A stretch of 64,000 bases of DNA from Undaria pinnatifida (GCA_012845835.1 JABAKD010000016.1:12289007-12353006), one strand, 5' to 3'. Positions 34,229 to 46,242 are shown, counted from the stretch's first letter. Numbers and translations are program-made. Notes: a model not told the origin generated them from the letters alone.

Positions 34229-35394
34229 CAAGCTGCTTTTTACCATACCGTGTTTTGGCGTTGGCCAAAATCCTCTCCCTAGCGGGATGCGTACAGGCTT
34301 CCAACGTTCGCTATAAAAAAAGGAAAGATCGCAATGTCGAGAAACAGGTAATTGGAGGAGGTGGACGGGCAAAGAGCGAGGTGGTCGGCAGTACTAGACA
34401 GAGAAACCGTCCGAACAACAGAGGGCCATCGGGATCTCGTGGTGTTTCCATTGCCGGCGAGCGGCCGAAAGCCCTTCACTAAGGTGGATTCATCCCGGTA
34501 GCCGATGATACTATGATTTGTTTTAGCAACAAGGGAAGACGGCAGAAGAGAGAGCAGTGCAGTGGCAAATAGTATCAACGAAACCAAGAGATGCGCGTTG
34601 CCGGCGGTCGTCAACAGCGTGACAAAACGGTTGGAGCTGGTATCGTCGTCTCGCGTTGCATGTGATCGCGAACAGCGTGACAAAACGGTTGGAGCTGGTA
34701 TCGTCGTCTCGCGTTGCATGTGATCGCGAACCTGCCCACAGCCGACCGAGGCCAACTCGGCGTCGTTGGCAGAAGTGGGCGGGCTATTAGCGTTACCTCC
34801 TGTCACTTGTTGCGTTGCAATCTGTCTTGGATTGGTGACGGTCGCCGTGCCGCAGTGCATGCTCGATGTTTGAGGCTTCTGCCTTGTGATTCGTTTTCAT
34901 TTTTAGAAAGGGTGTGGGAGTTTCTCTTCCGCATTCTACCTTTTTCTGACACGATTCAAATCGCACACGGCCCCTTACTTCTCGTGGCGGCCACCTCGTC
35001 TCATTATCGTTCTACCATTGGTGTTGTGGCAATTAAACAGTGCGCTCTTCACATTAACAAACTGACGTTTCCACCCATCTACACCCAGCACAACCACCAG
35101 TGTCCGTGCTGATGCCTCATAGACGAGCTCTGTGGTCACAAACTACGAGGCAGAGATGCACATTGCTAACACAGCAAGGCGATTCGGCCACGCAATGCCA
35201 ACCGCAACGAGCACGCGGGCGAGAAACAAAAATATGCCAGCCAGTATCTGCAGTAAAAAAGAAATAAAAAACATGAAGAAAAAAGAAGAAAAGCCAAGGA
35301 GGAAAAAAAAGTTGGAAAATAAAATGGAAACAGGACGGCGGGACAAAACTCAAAAACAAAGCACAACATACAGCCAGCAACTAGCAACACAGCA
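34229..35394. other. No gene recognised
   Basis: An open frame of 193 residues on the minus strand (34279-34860) spans the 58-bp duplication. It has no family motif, and I do not call it a gene. A purine-rich tract lies at 35255-35340. Confidence 0.3.
34613..34730. repeat. Tandem duplication of 58 bp
   Basis: AACAGCGTGACAAAACGG and all that follows to GTGATCGCG is repeated once with no visible difference at a period of 58 bp. The perfect match implies a recent event. Confidence 0.9.
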
Positions 35395-36120
35395 GATGAC
35401 GCCATCCAGCGAACATCGGGGGCAGCAACCATATTGGGTTTCGAGTGATCCTACTGAAGGAATAGGAGCATTGCCGCACTGTCTATCACCTGTGCTCTGT
35501 TTCCGACGACAGCGGTGCCAATACCGTCATCGTCGCCCCCGTACCGAATACAAAAACCTAGCCTAATAATTAATGAAGCACAAACGAAGCACCATATCAG
35601 ATGACACCACCCAGTCGGCGTCGGGGCAGCACCCAGACTGGGTTCCGGATGCAATTACTAGAGGGCTTGGGGCATTGCTTCCTGGTCTGTCCTCTACTTA
35701 CTGTCACTTCACAGGTGGTGTCCATACCGACATTGCCGCCACAATAAGCGCCAAGGGTACTCAAAAGGAGAACGGAAGAGCGAAGCAAAAGGGAAAACAA
35801 TATATAAAAGGACCAACGAAAGGGGCAAAAAGGGCGAAAAGGTAAAGGGGAAAACCGTTTCAGCAATTACCCACATGCCGGCGGTGGTAGTACCACAGTG
35901 GCGGCTAACACTGCAGCCCCGACGGGGATGGAGAAGGCAGTCCCAAGAACTAATAACTAAAAAGGAAAACGCAAGGTAGGCGCAGCAGCTTGAGGTTACG
36001 TACACAGGTGGCACCTACTGGTCGGCCTGGTGCCTTGCTACCCTGTCTGTCGTCTCCTGCTTGCTTGCTTCAACAGCGGTTTCCCTACGCCTCCCACCCC
36101 CCTTTTGGCTTGGTGCGTCA
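35395..36120. repeat. Diverged tandem repeat, about 200-bp period
   Basis: GATGACGCCATCCAGCG...GGGGCAGCA...TGGGTT near 35396 resembles GATGACACCACCCAGTCGG...GGGGCAGCACC...TGGGTT near 35600. GCATTGC(C/T)...CTGTC and ACAGGTGG(T/C) also recur, with a weaker third trace near 36005. Confidence 0.4.
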
Positions 36121-36429
36121 CGCATCCGAGCTGCGCGGCGCTCCGACCTCATATTTCCTCCTCTACGTCCCACCTGCCCATGAACCATTCGGCTGCTTCC
36201 AGCATCCCCCGATATCACTCGCCCGCCTTCTTGGCCGCATGGACCCACAGTACGGTTTCAAGTGCAAACTGCCGCGGGGAACTTTCCGCGGGGAGCCTTT
36301 GGTGGATCGACAAATGACGGCGAGGTCTTCTCTGAGGGTTCCGAGCCAGTTGTTCAGTGGCCCACCTGGTCCCGTTTTTTTCCACCGGCTATCTGCGTAA
36401 ACATCATCCGACCGGGATATCGCCCCTTG

Positions 36430-37935
36430 TTTTACCATACCATTGCCCCCGCGAAGAAAAGCCGCAGTTTCCGGATAGACGTTTCGATGCTCTCGCGCTT
36501 CGTCATCTTGAGGGCCTTGGCACACGAGAGGTTGGTGTGGTCCGCACGAGGCTGAAAGTCAAGGACTCGACGGAGGACTTCGAGGAGCGCTTTTCGGGGC
36601 TCGTCATAGTGAGTCGCGGTGAGGGTCCACGTCACACACCCGAACAGCAGGGTCTCAATCACCTCGGTCTGCAGCGTGCGGGCCTTCAGCCTGAGCGGGG
36701 CAGTCGTCATATCGTATAGCTCTGAACCTAAGCGCTTGTAGCATGCCCTCATGAACCGGGCCCGCCGCTTGGTCTCAACTATGAGGTCAGCATGTTCGTG
36801 GATAACGCTGCCGAGGTATAACAACTGCATTTCTGTTTATACTTCTGTCCTGCTACTTCGATGGTGGACGGTGGAGCCCGGGATGCAAGGTCCCGTGTTT
36901 GCAGCAACATAGTGTCCGTTTTTTCTTCCGAAACCGTGAGGCGTGCTGCTTCGAAGACGATCATAATGACTCATCAATACACAGCAAGCCCCTCTGCCGA
37001 TTTTGAGACAATGTCTGCGTCGTCGACGTAAAGCATGCCCTACACGCCCCCCCGCACGCATGCCAACGGTTTCGCGACGCTGCCAACCCCATTGTCATCG
37101 AGGTGGACTAGGTTCTGCACGATGCCTTCGTCCTCGTTGAAGCAAACGAGGACAACGTGTAACGCAGCGGCCTAGAACATGCTGACAAGCAACGGCGAAA
37201 GCACGCAACCCTGCCGAAGCCTCTGCTTGACATCAAACCATTCTGAGTGCTCTCCGTCGTCCGTACGCACGCGAGCCCACATGCCGTTGTGGAACTGGCG
37301 GGTAACCGCAAGCATCTTGGCTGGCACACCGAAGCGTGCGAGTACTTCCCACAGTAATTCTCAGTCGACAGAGTCATACGCTTTCTACAGGTCGATGAAG
37401 CACATGCACAAGCGAATTTTGCTTTATCGTCCGAGTTCTCACAGCCGGGCCGCGGCGAATAGCAAATCCACTGTTGACCATGCCGGGCGTGAGCCACACT
37501 GTTCCTCGGGAAGGATGCCCCTTGTTCGCAGTAGTTGCTAACGCGGGACGCGACGAGTTTCAACGGTACCTTGGCTGCATGGGCAACAGGTGAACTTCCC
37601 CTGCAACTGTTGCACTCAAAACGATCCTGCTTTTTGTGAAATACCTCGATGGTCGCATCTTTCCGTTGTTGGGGGAAATCACCTGTTGTCCAAATTTCAA
37701 CAAGGATGCTGTGAAAGCAACGAGTGAATTCGAGGTGGTCGAGTTTCAGCAATTCGGCCGGCTGAGAGTCTGGCCCCGCCGCCTTCCAGTTCGGCATGCT
37801 CCGGACTACCATGGTCGATAGTGGGTTCATCTCCAACCGATAGTGCGAGCGGTCGTTTAGGGAGTAGCTCAATAATGGCGGGATCGAGCGTCAGCGATTT
37901 TGCACGACGTAATTTGAAGGAAAAAAAAACGCCCA
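36430..37935 (-). pseudogene. LINE reverse transcriptase relic
   Basis: Reading down from 37935, the relic shows MPNWKAAGPDSQPAELLKL near 37790, the segment before reverse transcriptase block A. VPLKLVASRVSNYC and the template-grip region follow in changing frames. YVDD is encoded at 37019-37030. Then come TVSEEKTDTML, LLYLGSVI near 36820 and TEVIETLLFGCVTW near 36660. Several frameshifts and stops make it non-functional. It belongs to the same broad type as family A but is clearly a different element. No 5' endonuclease and no 3' tail are visible. Confidence 0.8.
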
Positions 37936-38469
37936 TCGCTTACAAATGCGCACCTTTGTCCCGTAACAATGTACCATCACCCCTAACGGAGTATTTACTT
38001 ATCGTTTTCCTTCCCATCCCGTATGTGCCTTGCAAGTGCTGGTAGGAACACCGCTCGTTATTTTCGGTAAGTGATTTCTCCATTTCGGCAACTTACTCCT
38101 CGAAATTGCTATGTACCCCTGCGTCTATCACCTTCCGCAGGGTCGCGCACGCCTTCCTTTCGCGCAATATTTTCGCGCGCGGGGGGGGGGGGGGGGGGGG
38201 GGGCGGACGAGTTTTAGTGCATCTTCCCTCCCGGTTCATGTTACTTTAAAACCGGCCGAGGTTTTGCCCGACTCGCACCACCCACGCTTGCGGTGAAGGC
38301 GTGGTTCAGCTGGCACTTCTACTTTCACTACATCTATAATTCGTACGGGAAGTAGTACTCATATCATACGGAGACCAAAAACCATCGTAGGAGCATTAAC
38401 GTAAAAAACAACTCCACGGAAAAACAATTTTGCTCACATCTACCTCATAGTTTTTATCCTTGAAATATT
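37936..38469. other. No gene recognised; long G run
   Basis: A run of more than 20 G sits near 38180-38203. Otherwise nothing is supported. Confidence 0.35.
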
Positions 38470-39160
38470 GGGCATCTGCATTTAGCACGCAGGTAGTACG
38501 TTTTGCTCGCATCCACCTCCGTTTCCTCCCCCCCCGCCCCCCTCCCCCCTCCCACACACCCCTCCGCCGCCTCACCAAAAATCACCCCCTCCCCTGCCGC
38601 CTCACCTAAAATCAAAAACCGCCAGAATAATAAACACTACCCGACACGTGATATATGCTCTTTACCTTCGAGCCATCCATGCAGTACGTAGCTCCAATCT
38701 ATTTATATGGTCTTCAAGCTCAAATTGACCTTCCCCCGCCCCCTCCGTCCCCGCCACCGCGACCATTGCCTAGACCTAGCATCACGTGTACAGTAAGCTC
38801 CTACCAGGTATACATTTGTGCGACCTAAAAATGTTGGACCCTCCCCCCCTTCCCGTTAAAAACTCCGCCCTCCCCGCACCGGTTATTCGACTTACAGTAT
38901 TCACTTGATAAACTGATGCATTTCCTTCCACAGCTGTCAGATTTTGTCCCCCTCAGAAACGGGTTTTATAGTTTCCGCGCACAGACTGCCTAACATCACC
39001 CCGTTGACCCTGATAGCTACACTGTAGTTCCAAGGGGAGCCGCCGACCTATATCCTTAATGAGGACACACAACCCGTAATACGCGCGGTCGGAGTATTAC
39101 ACACAGCTTGCAAATAAGACTTTTGACCAAAACTTCGACCGCACAGCTGGAGGAGTGCAT
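38470..39160 (-). repeat. Family C repeat with C-rich module
   Basis: This is the complement of the cluster at 16143. It has C-rich tracts near 38528-38600, then CCGGTTATTCGACTTACAG, GCATTTCCTTCCACAGCTG, TATCCTTAATGAGGACACAC and the closing CAGCTGGAGGAGTGCATTTT near 39143. Confidence 0.65.
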
Positions 39161-39674
39161 TTTTTTTTTAAATAACATGCATGTTATGTACTTCACACAA
39201 GATACTAGGAAGTCCTTAAGGCATCAAAGTTCGTGCTGACCACTTTCGACGACTCCCTTGCCGAAACACTGATGCTGTAGTACTATGAATATTACTATCC
39301 TGCTGAACTACTACTGTAGCCAGAACAGTCGCCCAATCAACACCGTCTTACGAGGTACGACGACACGCACGCACGCACGCACGCACGCAAGCACGTGGTT
39401 CGCCGCCCACTACTGACCGCCGGTTTTCCTCCACCTACTTCTAACCTTATCGAAAACGGCTGCTCTCCCCCCCCTCCCATTCTTGTATTCAGTACTGTAT
39501 ACCCTCCGGATGCTCTTCCTCGCTCGGGTTCAGCGAAACCCAAGCACGCACCGCTTCACTTGTTTCCCGACCCGGCTTGCGAGAATCCCATACTGAAGCC
39601 GAGACGAAAAACACTCCTGATCAAAACCCTGTCCCCTCAAAAAAAAATCATTATATGTATAGATATTCTACAAA
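39161..39674. other. No gene recognised
   Basis: A short CACG microsatellite occurs near 39365-39392. Nothing else is supported. Confidence 0.3.
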
Positions 39675-39947
39675 GAGTTGCGCAGGGATGTACACTTGTC
39701 ACCGTATCTATTCAAGGTATATATTTATGACATTATACTTGTAGTAGCAGTCACAGCAGCAAAGCAAGGAGTCATGATGGGGAAAGATACGGTGTCGGGG
39801 TTGATGTTTGCGGACGATTTCGTGGGGATATCAGAAACACCCGAAGGGTTGCAGAAACAGATACAGAAAGCCCTGGAGTACGCTAGGAAATGGCGAGTGA
39901 CAGCGAACGTGAACAAATGCGCAGAAGTAGCAGTAGTAGTAGTGCTG

Positions 39948-39980
<33 letters not shown>

Positions 39981-40463
39981 TGTAACTGGTGAACCCGGTA
40001 AATTTCAAGTGGAAGTAGGGAGAAGATGAACTGTCGATCGTAGACCAGTATACGTACCAAGGCGTAGATATCTCAAATGACTGCTATTTGGATGCACACA
40101 TCGCGAAAGTAATAGGACAGGGTAAATGAATCACAAGTAGGCAAGATGGATGCGATCCTAACACCGATTCCTCGCACCTTTACACTAGGATTAAAAGATG
40201 TACCAAAGACACTAGGATTGAAAGATGTATTCTGATGAATGCGATAGTACCAAAGACACTAGGATTGAAAGATGTATTATGATGAATGTGATTGTACCAA
40301 AATTAGAGTATGCAGGAGAAACATGGGAAGGGAAGGCGAGTTCGTGAAGAAAACGAAAACAGCAGTGCAGATGACAGCAGCTAAAAAGATACTAGGATGC
40401 TGAAGTACGACGAGTAATACAGTATTAAGAGCAGAACTAGAAGTGTACCCACTTAAAACAAAT

Positions 40464-40566
40464 ACAAAGTATACTACAAGTACCAACAACGCAGCTTGCA
40501 AAGATTTGTATCGACCCTAAATTCGTCGAACTCACAGCTGACGTCGTTACAATATTCTCATAAAAT
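40464..40566 (-). mobile_element. Short family C element nested in the LINE
   Basis: This 103-bp insert separates codons that would otherwise be continuous. The LINE reads AAAACAAAT before it and AGGGACGTGAGAAAG after it. It carries GCAGCTTGCAAAG and GTCGAACTCACAGCTGACG, the complement of the family C core. AAAT is present at both edges and may be a target duplication. A diverged copy is at about 51640-51720. Confidence 0.7.
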
Positions 40567-40826
40567 AGGGACGTGAGAAAGCTGAAATGGCAATATATAC
40601 TTCGAAGTAGTAAGGAATGTGCCGGAAAAGAGGTCGCCAGCCATACATAGCTGATAGGGCTGTATGGGAGAAAATACCAAAAGGGCGAGCTGGAATAAGA
40701 TGGGATAACGTGGTCGAGAAAATATGGGATGATTTAGGGGGAGATCAAGAAGAGGTACTACTACCGTCTACAGAAAAGTTTGGCCATGCAAGACAGAAGT
40801 AGAAGAAAGAATAGAAGAAAGGGAAA

Positions 40827-40925
40827 GGCAAGCGCTAAGAAATAAGGTGAAAGAGGAGAAACGCTTAGATATTAAAGGCGAGCGCTAAGAAATAAGGTGA
40901 TAGAGGAGAAACGCTTAGATATTTA
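40827..40925 (+). repeat. 50-bp tandem duplication inside the LINE
   Basis: GGC(A/G)AGCGCTAAGAAATAAG to GCTTAGATATT is present twice with a 50-bp period and very few changes. Confidence 0.85.
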
Positions 40926-40929
40926 TATA

Positions 40930-41465
40930 TATATATATTTTTTTTTTAAATGAAAATACACTTCAGCTGTGAGATCGACCAAAAACGATTTTTTAATCAA
41001 ACTCAGCTTTGCAAGCTGCGTGTGATACTTCGATCGCGCGCGTTACGGGGTGTGTACCCTCGTGTAGGATTTTTTTTTTTTTTTCACCCTCGTATAGGAT
41101 ACAGGTCGGTGACTCCCCTGCTAATGGCAGGGTCAACAGGACTAAGACGTCCAGCCTTGTTCTGCGCACGGAAACTGTACAGCCCGCGTTGAGGGGGACA
41201 AAACCAGACACCTGTAGAATTCAGTATGCATGGAACGATAAGTGTAATAGTGTGAGTTAGCTTTTGGAGTGGGCTACTCGGGTCTACCGGGTTTGTACGA
41301 AAGTTCCTGTGCACTACCTGTATTTGTGGCAGGCCAGCGGAGGTCCGTCCCAGGCCTGGTGCTCGTTTTTTTTTGCTGTCGAGTCATGATGGAACATGCG
41401 GTGGACGTCGATCGCTACTGCTCCGAAGTGATCTCTCTTCTGCTCTTGATGTAATGCAAAGGCAC
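40930..41465 (+). mobile_element. Family C element nested in the LINE
   Basis: The LINE frame breaks after GCTTAGATATTTA and resumes at TACGAGGGGTTGAGGG near 41474. The insert starts in a TA-rich tract and carries CACTTCAGCTGTGAGATCG, TTGCAAGCTGCGTGTGATAC and the GATCGCGCGCGTTACGGGG block. Its later part (41230-41460) differs from other family C copies. Confidence 0.65.
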
Positions 41466-42007
41466 ATATATACGTATACGAGGGGTTGAGGGAAGATATT
41501 GGAATGCAAACGTACCTGCATGGCCCAACGGACTATACGAAAAGGCTGAAACTGCGATTGCGTGTAGGGGACCTGCTTCTACCAGAAAGAAGAAAGAGAT
41601 ATACCAGTAACCAGTAGTCGGGAGGAGGAGGACGTGGCTACACATAATATGTGCCCGTGTGGCACAACAATAGAGAGCAGGACTCATGTAGTAGGAGAGT
41701 GTGAAATATACAAGGAGGAACGGGATACGTTAGAGGAGATGAAGAAAGTAGACGTATGTGGCATGGAGGGGTTTGGTAGATCAGAGAGTAGCGAGAAAAC
41801 GATCGCTATATGCCTTGGAGATCGATGGTGGCCGCAGACGGCGTAACAGGACGGGGACAGGATAAGCATACAGTTTCTGTGTAATATACGGAAGAAGCGT
41901 AATGAGCGCCCAAATGATGGAGGTGTCTCTATTAGGAGTAGGAACGGTGCTCCGTCTCGAAAGGGATGCGTGGTCAATGGTCAAATGACTGAGACAAGCT
42001 ACAAATG

Positions 42008-42687
42008 AGTACGCCCCGCCCCCCCCCCTTCCACCGGACAGGGGGGGGGTCCATCTAAATCCGAGTGATTAAAAATTGAAACAATTGAAAAAAAAAATGT
42101 TTTCTTCTAAATCGTCCTGCCATCACAGCACTCCGTTTAGACCATTTTTGATGTGCGGTGTCGAAAAAAGGCTATCCCCGCGCCCTCGGTTAGGTGGCAA
42201 AAAATTGTGCCGGTGGTGCCGCTGGTGCACATTTTATCCTTTGGCAGAGCAGGAGGCCGGGTGCGGGTTGCTACACATCTATTTTTAAGCTCCGCACAGG
42301 CGAAAAACGCAAGAGGGATTGTTTTCACCGTATCGGCAACTTGAAAAAAAACGTGTCTGTTTCGCCACAGACCATTTGGGGGGGGGGGTTGCTGCGGTGG
42401 GGGGTAGTAGAGGGTGAAAGGCGTCGGCAATACCCTCATTTTGATATATTTTACAGCACATCATGTATAAAGAAATGCCTCCAGCAGACCTCCACGGGCA
42501 TCCAGTTGCCCCTGGCGCGCACGCGCGGGGGGGGGGCTCGCTTCCGGCGTGCGGTGTGCTTTGCGTTAGCCGGATGCCTGTTTACAACTCTGGTCCTACA
42601 CAGTGCATCTCTCTTTCAGTGTTTACGTCTGTGTGCTTGGCATCAGAGAGGGCAGCCCAGGCGTTCTTTGTAATATCATACTATCCA
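42008..42687. other. No gene recognised
   Basis: Short G and C runs occur at 42019-42048 and 42378-42388. Nothing else is supported. Confidence 0.3.
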
Positions 42688-43125
42688 AGGGTATGTTCGA
42701 TACGGCACGTACCGAGGCGTACCGGCGGTATTACCGGTACCGGACACTTCGGAAAGTTCGGTACGGCATCAATACCGACACCGGAAACTTCGGTAAGTTC
42801 GGTACGGCATCAATACCGGTTCCGGATACTTCGGCAAGTTCGGTACATAAATACCAGTATCGGCGGTACCGGTATGCACGTATTTACCGAAGCCGGTACC
42901 GGTATCGGTACAACATCGATACTGGTATCGGATACTTCGGTAAGATCGGCACAACATCAACCCGGTACCGGGCACTTCGGTACGTTTGGCACGATATCAA
43001 CCCGATTCCACCACATTGTGACGTCATCCCTTGGAGCTTTGGTTCCAGGCAACACTCCAAGCCACACACACCCCGGTCCCCAAGCATCTTCCAGTTCGCT
43101 CGGTATACCGAGACTCTGAGCACGC
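42688..43125 (+). repeat. CGGTAC-rich repeat block, possible DNA transposon end
   Basis: It begins AGGGTATGTTCGATACGG and continues with units like TTCGGTAAGTTCGGTACGGC and CATCAATACCG at about 54-bp spacing to about 43000. The style matches the element at 52096-52828, which also begins AGGGTA and is full of CGGTAC. No partner end was found, so the extent is uncertain. Confidence 0.5.
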
Positions 43126-43317
43126 ATGAGCAACGGCGCAAATTCTCAAAATGAGGTGGCCTCCAGCAGTGATGTCACCGCTTCTGGTGGCGGGTCATCT
43201 TCGCACGCTCCCACTCCAGCGCCGGCGGCAGAAGTTATCGACGTGGACGGAAAAGAAAGCCGCGCCGGTGATTTTGCCTGCTCCTGTGCACAACTCGCGC
43301 ACGGGGACGTCTCCTAG
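43126..43317 (+). other. Short open frame after the CGGTAC block
   Basis: The 63-residue frame starts with an ATG in AGCACGCATGAGC. It is Ser/Ala/Gly-rich and contains EVIDVDGKES. I do not recognise it. Its place after a subterminal-type repeat suggests the start of a transposase gene, but no BED finger or other motif is seen. Confidence 0.25.
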
Positions 43318-43899
43318 CTGCGGGGCTACCGTGCATCGTTGCTGTCACCGGGGATACGTTAGATACCACACCCCCCTACCACAGCACACCCGGTGATAAC
43401 ATTTTCAAACGCCAATTTCTCATCACCGGGGTGGGCTTTCTTCCGTGTTATAAGATACCTGATCAGAATTGTGGCCGATGAGTTTTTCTTTTTCCGTGCT
43501 TCGAAGCAATTTGTGACATACCAGGCAGAAGTTATCGTTTTTCCGAGCTTCGAAGCAATTTGTGCCATGGAAGTTATTGTTTTTCCGTGCTTCTGTGACG
43601 TACTTCTTCAGTGTTTACCGGAAGAGCCCCCGGATCGTGTGATCTGTTCGTTTCTTGGCGATTTCGTCTCTGGCTTTGGCTCTGGCTTTGGGCTTTCGTA
43701 GTTCATCGCTGGAGCCCTTTGAACACCGCATTCCCGATTTGGGGACAAAACACTTGGAATTAGACTATAAAAATAGTATGAGTTAGAAATGGGTTAAAAC
43801 GGGAGACGGCTTGCCAGGTACCTGGCGTTCGTTGTCATAAACAACACGAAGAGTACTTGCTAAGGCATACCACTTATATATTCAACGACCCACCTGAAT
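43318..43899. other. No gene recognised
   Basis: A short internal repeat is seen: GAAGTTATCGTTTTTCCGAG and GAAGTTATTGTTTTTCCGTG lie near 43528 and 43570, each near CTTCGAAGCAATTTGTG. Nothing else is supported. Confidence 0.35.
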
Positions 43900-44930
43900 C
43901 GAATCGGCCAGAGTAATGAACACTTCTACGCAGTTGATATCACGTCATTATCTTTCTAGCCACCCATGACGTAGCTTTAATTCATCCCCCCTCCCCCCCC
44001 CCCCCACCAACCCCCCCCCCCCCCCCAACACCCCCTTCTTCCCCACTACCCGCACGACCGCCTAGGCCTAGCACCACGCGTACAGCAAGTCCCTACATCT
44101 GTGCGACCTAAACCTGTTGAAAACCCTCCCCCCTCAAAAAAAACCAACCACCCCCCCCCCCCCCGCTTTTTTTTATCGCTCCCTCTTGCTCAAATGCCCC
44201 ACCTAACATCAAAATTACCTCATTATCTTCCTAGAGTCATCCATGCCGCTGCTCCAATTCATCCCCACCCCCCCCCAACGCCCCCTCCTTCCCCACCACC
44301 TGCACCATCGCCTAAACCTAGCACCACGCGTGTAGCAAACCCGTACATATGCGACCTAAAGCTGTTAAAAACACTTTTGCCCCCCCCCCCCCCCCCCCCC
44401 TCCCACCCACCCACCCCCTCGAACACTCCGCCCTCTCCTCACTGGCTGTACGACTTACAGGATATACATAATAAACTGGTGCATTCCTTCCAAAACCGTC
44501 ACATTTATCCCCTTAAGGATTTATAGCTTCCACGCACAGATTGAGTTGCCCCGCCCATCCCACCCCCCCCCACCCCCCGCTCCCTCTTGTTCAAACCCAT
44601 GCCCCCACGCCGTTAAAAACTCCGCCCTCCCCTCACCGGTTATACAACTTGCAGGATACACTTGATAAACTGATGCATTTCCTTCCACAGCTGTCAGATT
44701 TTGCCCCCCCCATAAACGTGTTTCATAGTTTCCGCGCACAAACTGACTAACATCACCCTGTCGACCCTGATAGCTACACTGTAGTTCCAAGGGGAGTCGC
44801 CGACATACATCCTTAATGAGGACACACAACCCGTAATACGCGCGATCGGAGTATCATACACAGCTTGCAAAGATGAGTTTCTACAAAATCTTCGATCTCA
44901 CAGCTGGAGTTTGTTTAAATTTTTATAATA
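43900..44930 (-). repeat. Family C cluster with C-rich modules
   Basis: The cluster is a mirror of 16143-17520. It has C-rich tracts (43988-44040, 44147-44165, 44383-44402), CCTAGGCCTAGCACCACGCG and then a full family C copy from about 44600 (CCGGTTATACAACTTGCAGG) to 44917 (CACAGCTGGAGTTTG). Confidence 0.7.
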
Positions 44931-44989
44931 TATTTCTCCCAAGATCGGCATCCCATCCCCATCGCTATGGCGTGTTAGTTGTGGGGAGG

Positions 44990-45710
44990 GGGGGACACAC
45001 CACTAATCCCTTTCGAGACGGAGCACCGTTCCTACTCCTAATAGAGACATCTCCAATGTTCGGGCGCTCTTACGCTTCTTCCATATATCCCATAAAAACA
45101 GTCTGCTTGCTTGTCCAATCCCCTTCCTGTTCGCCGTCTGTGGCCGCCATCTATCTCCTAGGACAGCGATCGTTTTCTCGCTACTCCCTAGTCTATCAAA
45201 ATCTTCCATGTCCCATTCGTCTAATTTCCTCATCTCCTCTAACGCATCCCGTTTCTTCTTTGTATATTCCACATTCTCCTACTATGTGAGTTCTACCCTC
45301 TGTTGTTGTGCCGCACGGGCACATATATATTATAAAAAATTAAAATACACTCCAGCTGTGAGATCGAATATTTTGTCGAAACTCACCTTTGCAAGCTGTG
45401 TGTGATACTCCGATCGCGCGTATTACGGGTGGTGTGTCCTCATTAAGGATATAGGTCGGCGACTCCCCTTGCAACTACAGTGCAACTACAGTGTAGCTGT
45501 CAGGGTCAACAGGGTCATGTTAGGCAGTCTGTGCGCGGAAACTATAAAACCCGTTTCTGAGGGGGACAAAATCTGACAGCTGTGGAAGGAAATGCATCAG
45601 TTTATCAAGTGTATCCTGTAAGTCGAATAGCCGGTGAGGGGAGATGTGCATCCACGTCCTCCTCCTCCAAACTACTGGTACCAGGTGTATCTCTTTCTTC
45701 TTTCTGGTAG
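44990..45710 (-). pseudogene. LINE (second type) C-terminal fragment, minus-strand copy
   Basis: The complement encodes KKRDALEEMRKL, SSEKTIAVLGDRWRPQTA and VGTVLRLERD, matching the plus-strand copy near 41720-41960. The stretch 45300-45322 encodes the Cys-containing CPCG block. The matching upstream piece (complement of GAGGAGGAGGACGTGG) is found only after 45640, because a family C element sits between them. Confidence 0.8.
45323..45640 (+). mobile_element. Complete family C element nested in the LINE copy
   Basis: About 318 bp is bounded by LINE sequence on both sides. It starts TATTATAAAAAATTAAAATA, followed by CACTCCAGCTGTGAGATCG, and ends GTCGAATAGCCGGTGAGGGG. The LINE host gives both limits. 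No open frame or obvious terminal inverted repeat is seen. Confidence 0.7.
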
Positions 45711-45954
45711 ACCCATGTCCCCGGACACGAAATGCTAATTGGGCCGGCGAGGGGGGCAACAGAGAATCGACCAGCGGTCATGGAACGGGTCGTTGGTATA
45801 GCGTAGCAGCTGCCGCTTCATCATGAGCGTCGACATCATTTTGCACCTACCCTTCTTTCGGTGATTATTCGTTGAGTCAGGGAATAATCGAACTGTTTTA
45901 CGGGCCGCGTCGGTAACCGCCGTTTGCCGTACATGCTGGTTTCTTATTAAACTT

Positions 45955-46165
45955 GCCGGTCTCAACTTCATCGGCGGCCTTGACTAGGCTGCCGTCGAAG
46001 CCCAGCGAAAGCATCTTGCACCTTTTACGAGCCCATGGCGTCGGAAAACTGCCATTTGCAGAACATGATTCCTCTGAAATCTGCCTGTCTTGGCTTCGTC
46101 GGCGGCCCTGACTACGCCGCCGGCGAAGCCCCCCGTGTCGTATTGTATATTTATGTCAAATTGTT
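45955..46165. repeat. Diverged tandem pair of about 110-120 bp
   Basis: TCGGCGGCC(T/C)TGACTA appears near 45970 and 46099, followed by GAAGCCC in both. The preceding sequence (GCCCATGGCGTCGG...AACTGCC) has a weaker counterpart near 45910. Confidence 0.45.
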
Positions 46166-46242
46166 GGCACATGTGGCGTGCCTGTACACGGTAAACATGT
46201 TCGTACACTGGCTGCAGGCGGTCTGTCTTGCACCCTGCTCAC

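Larger units (their letters stand above)
39675..42007 (+). pseudogene. LINE (second type) reverse transcriptase C-terminal half, with nested insertions
   Basis: The relic opens with reverse transcriptase block QGC-LSPYLFKVYI, broken by one base near 39695. The catalytic FADD follows within GLMFADDFVGISE near 39805. A GTA array near 39931-39980 replaces a few codons. Later blocks are QYTYQGVDIS near 40055, the RGRQPYIADRAVWEKIPKGR block near 40630 and a C-terminal CPCGTTIESRTH...CEIYKEERD block (41650-41730), a zinc-knuckle-like Cys/His cluster. The frame ends near 42007. Two foreign pieces (40464-40566 and about 40930-41465) and several frame changes interrupt it. A related minus-strand copy is at 44990-45710. 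Confidence 0.8.

Noticed and set aside
34279-34860. 193-residue minus-strand open frame
   Set aside because: It spans the 58-bp duplication, has no recognisable motif, and is of a length expected by chance in GC-rich DNA.
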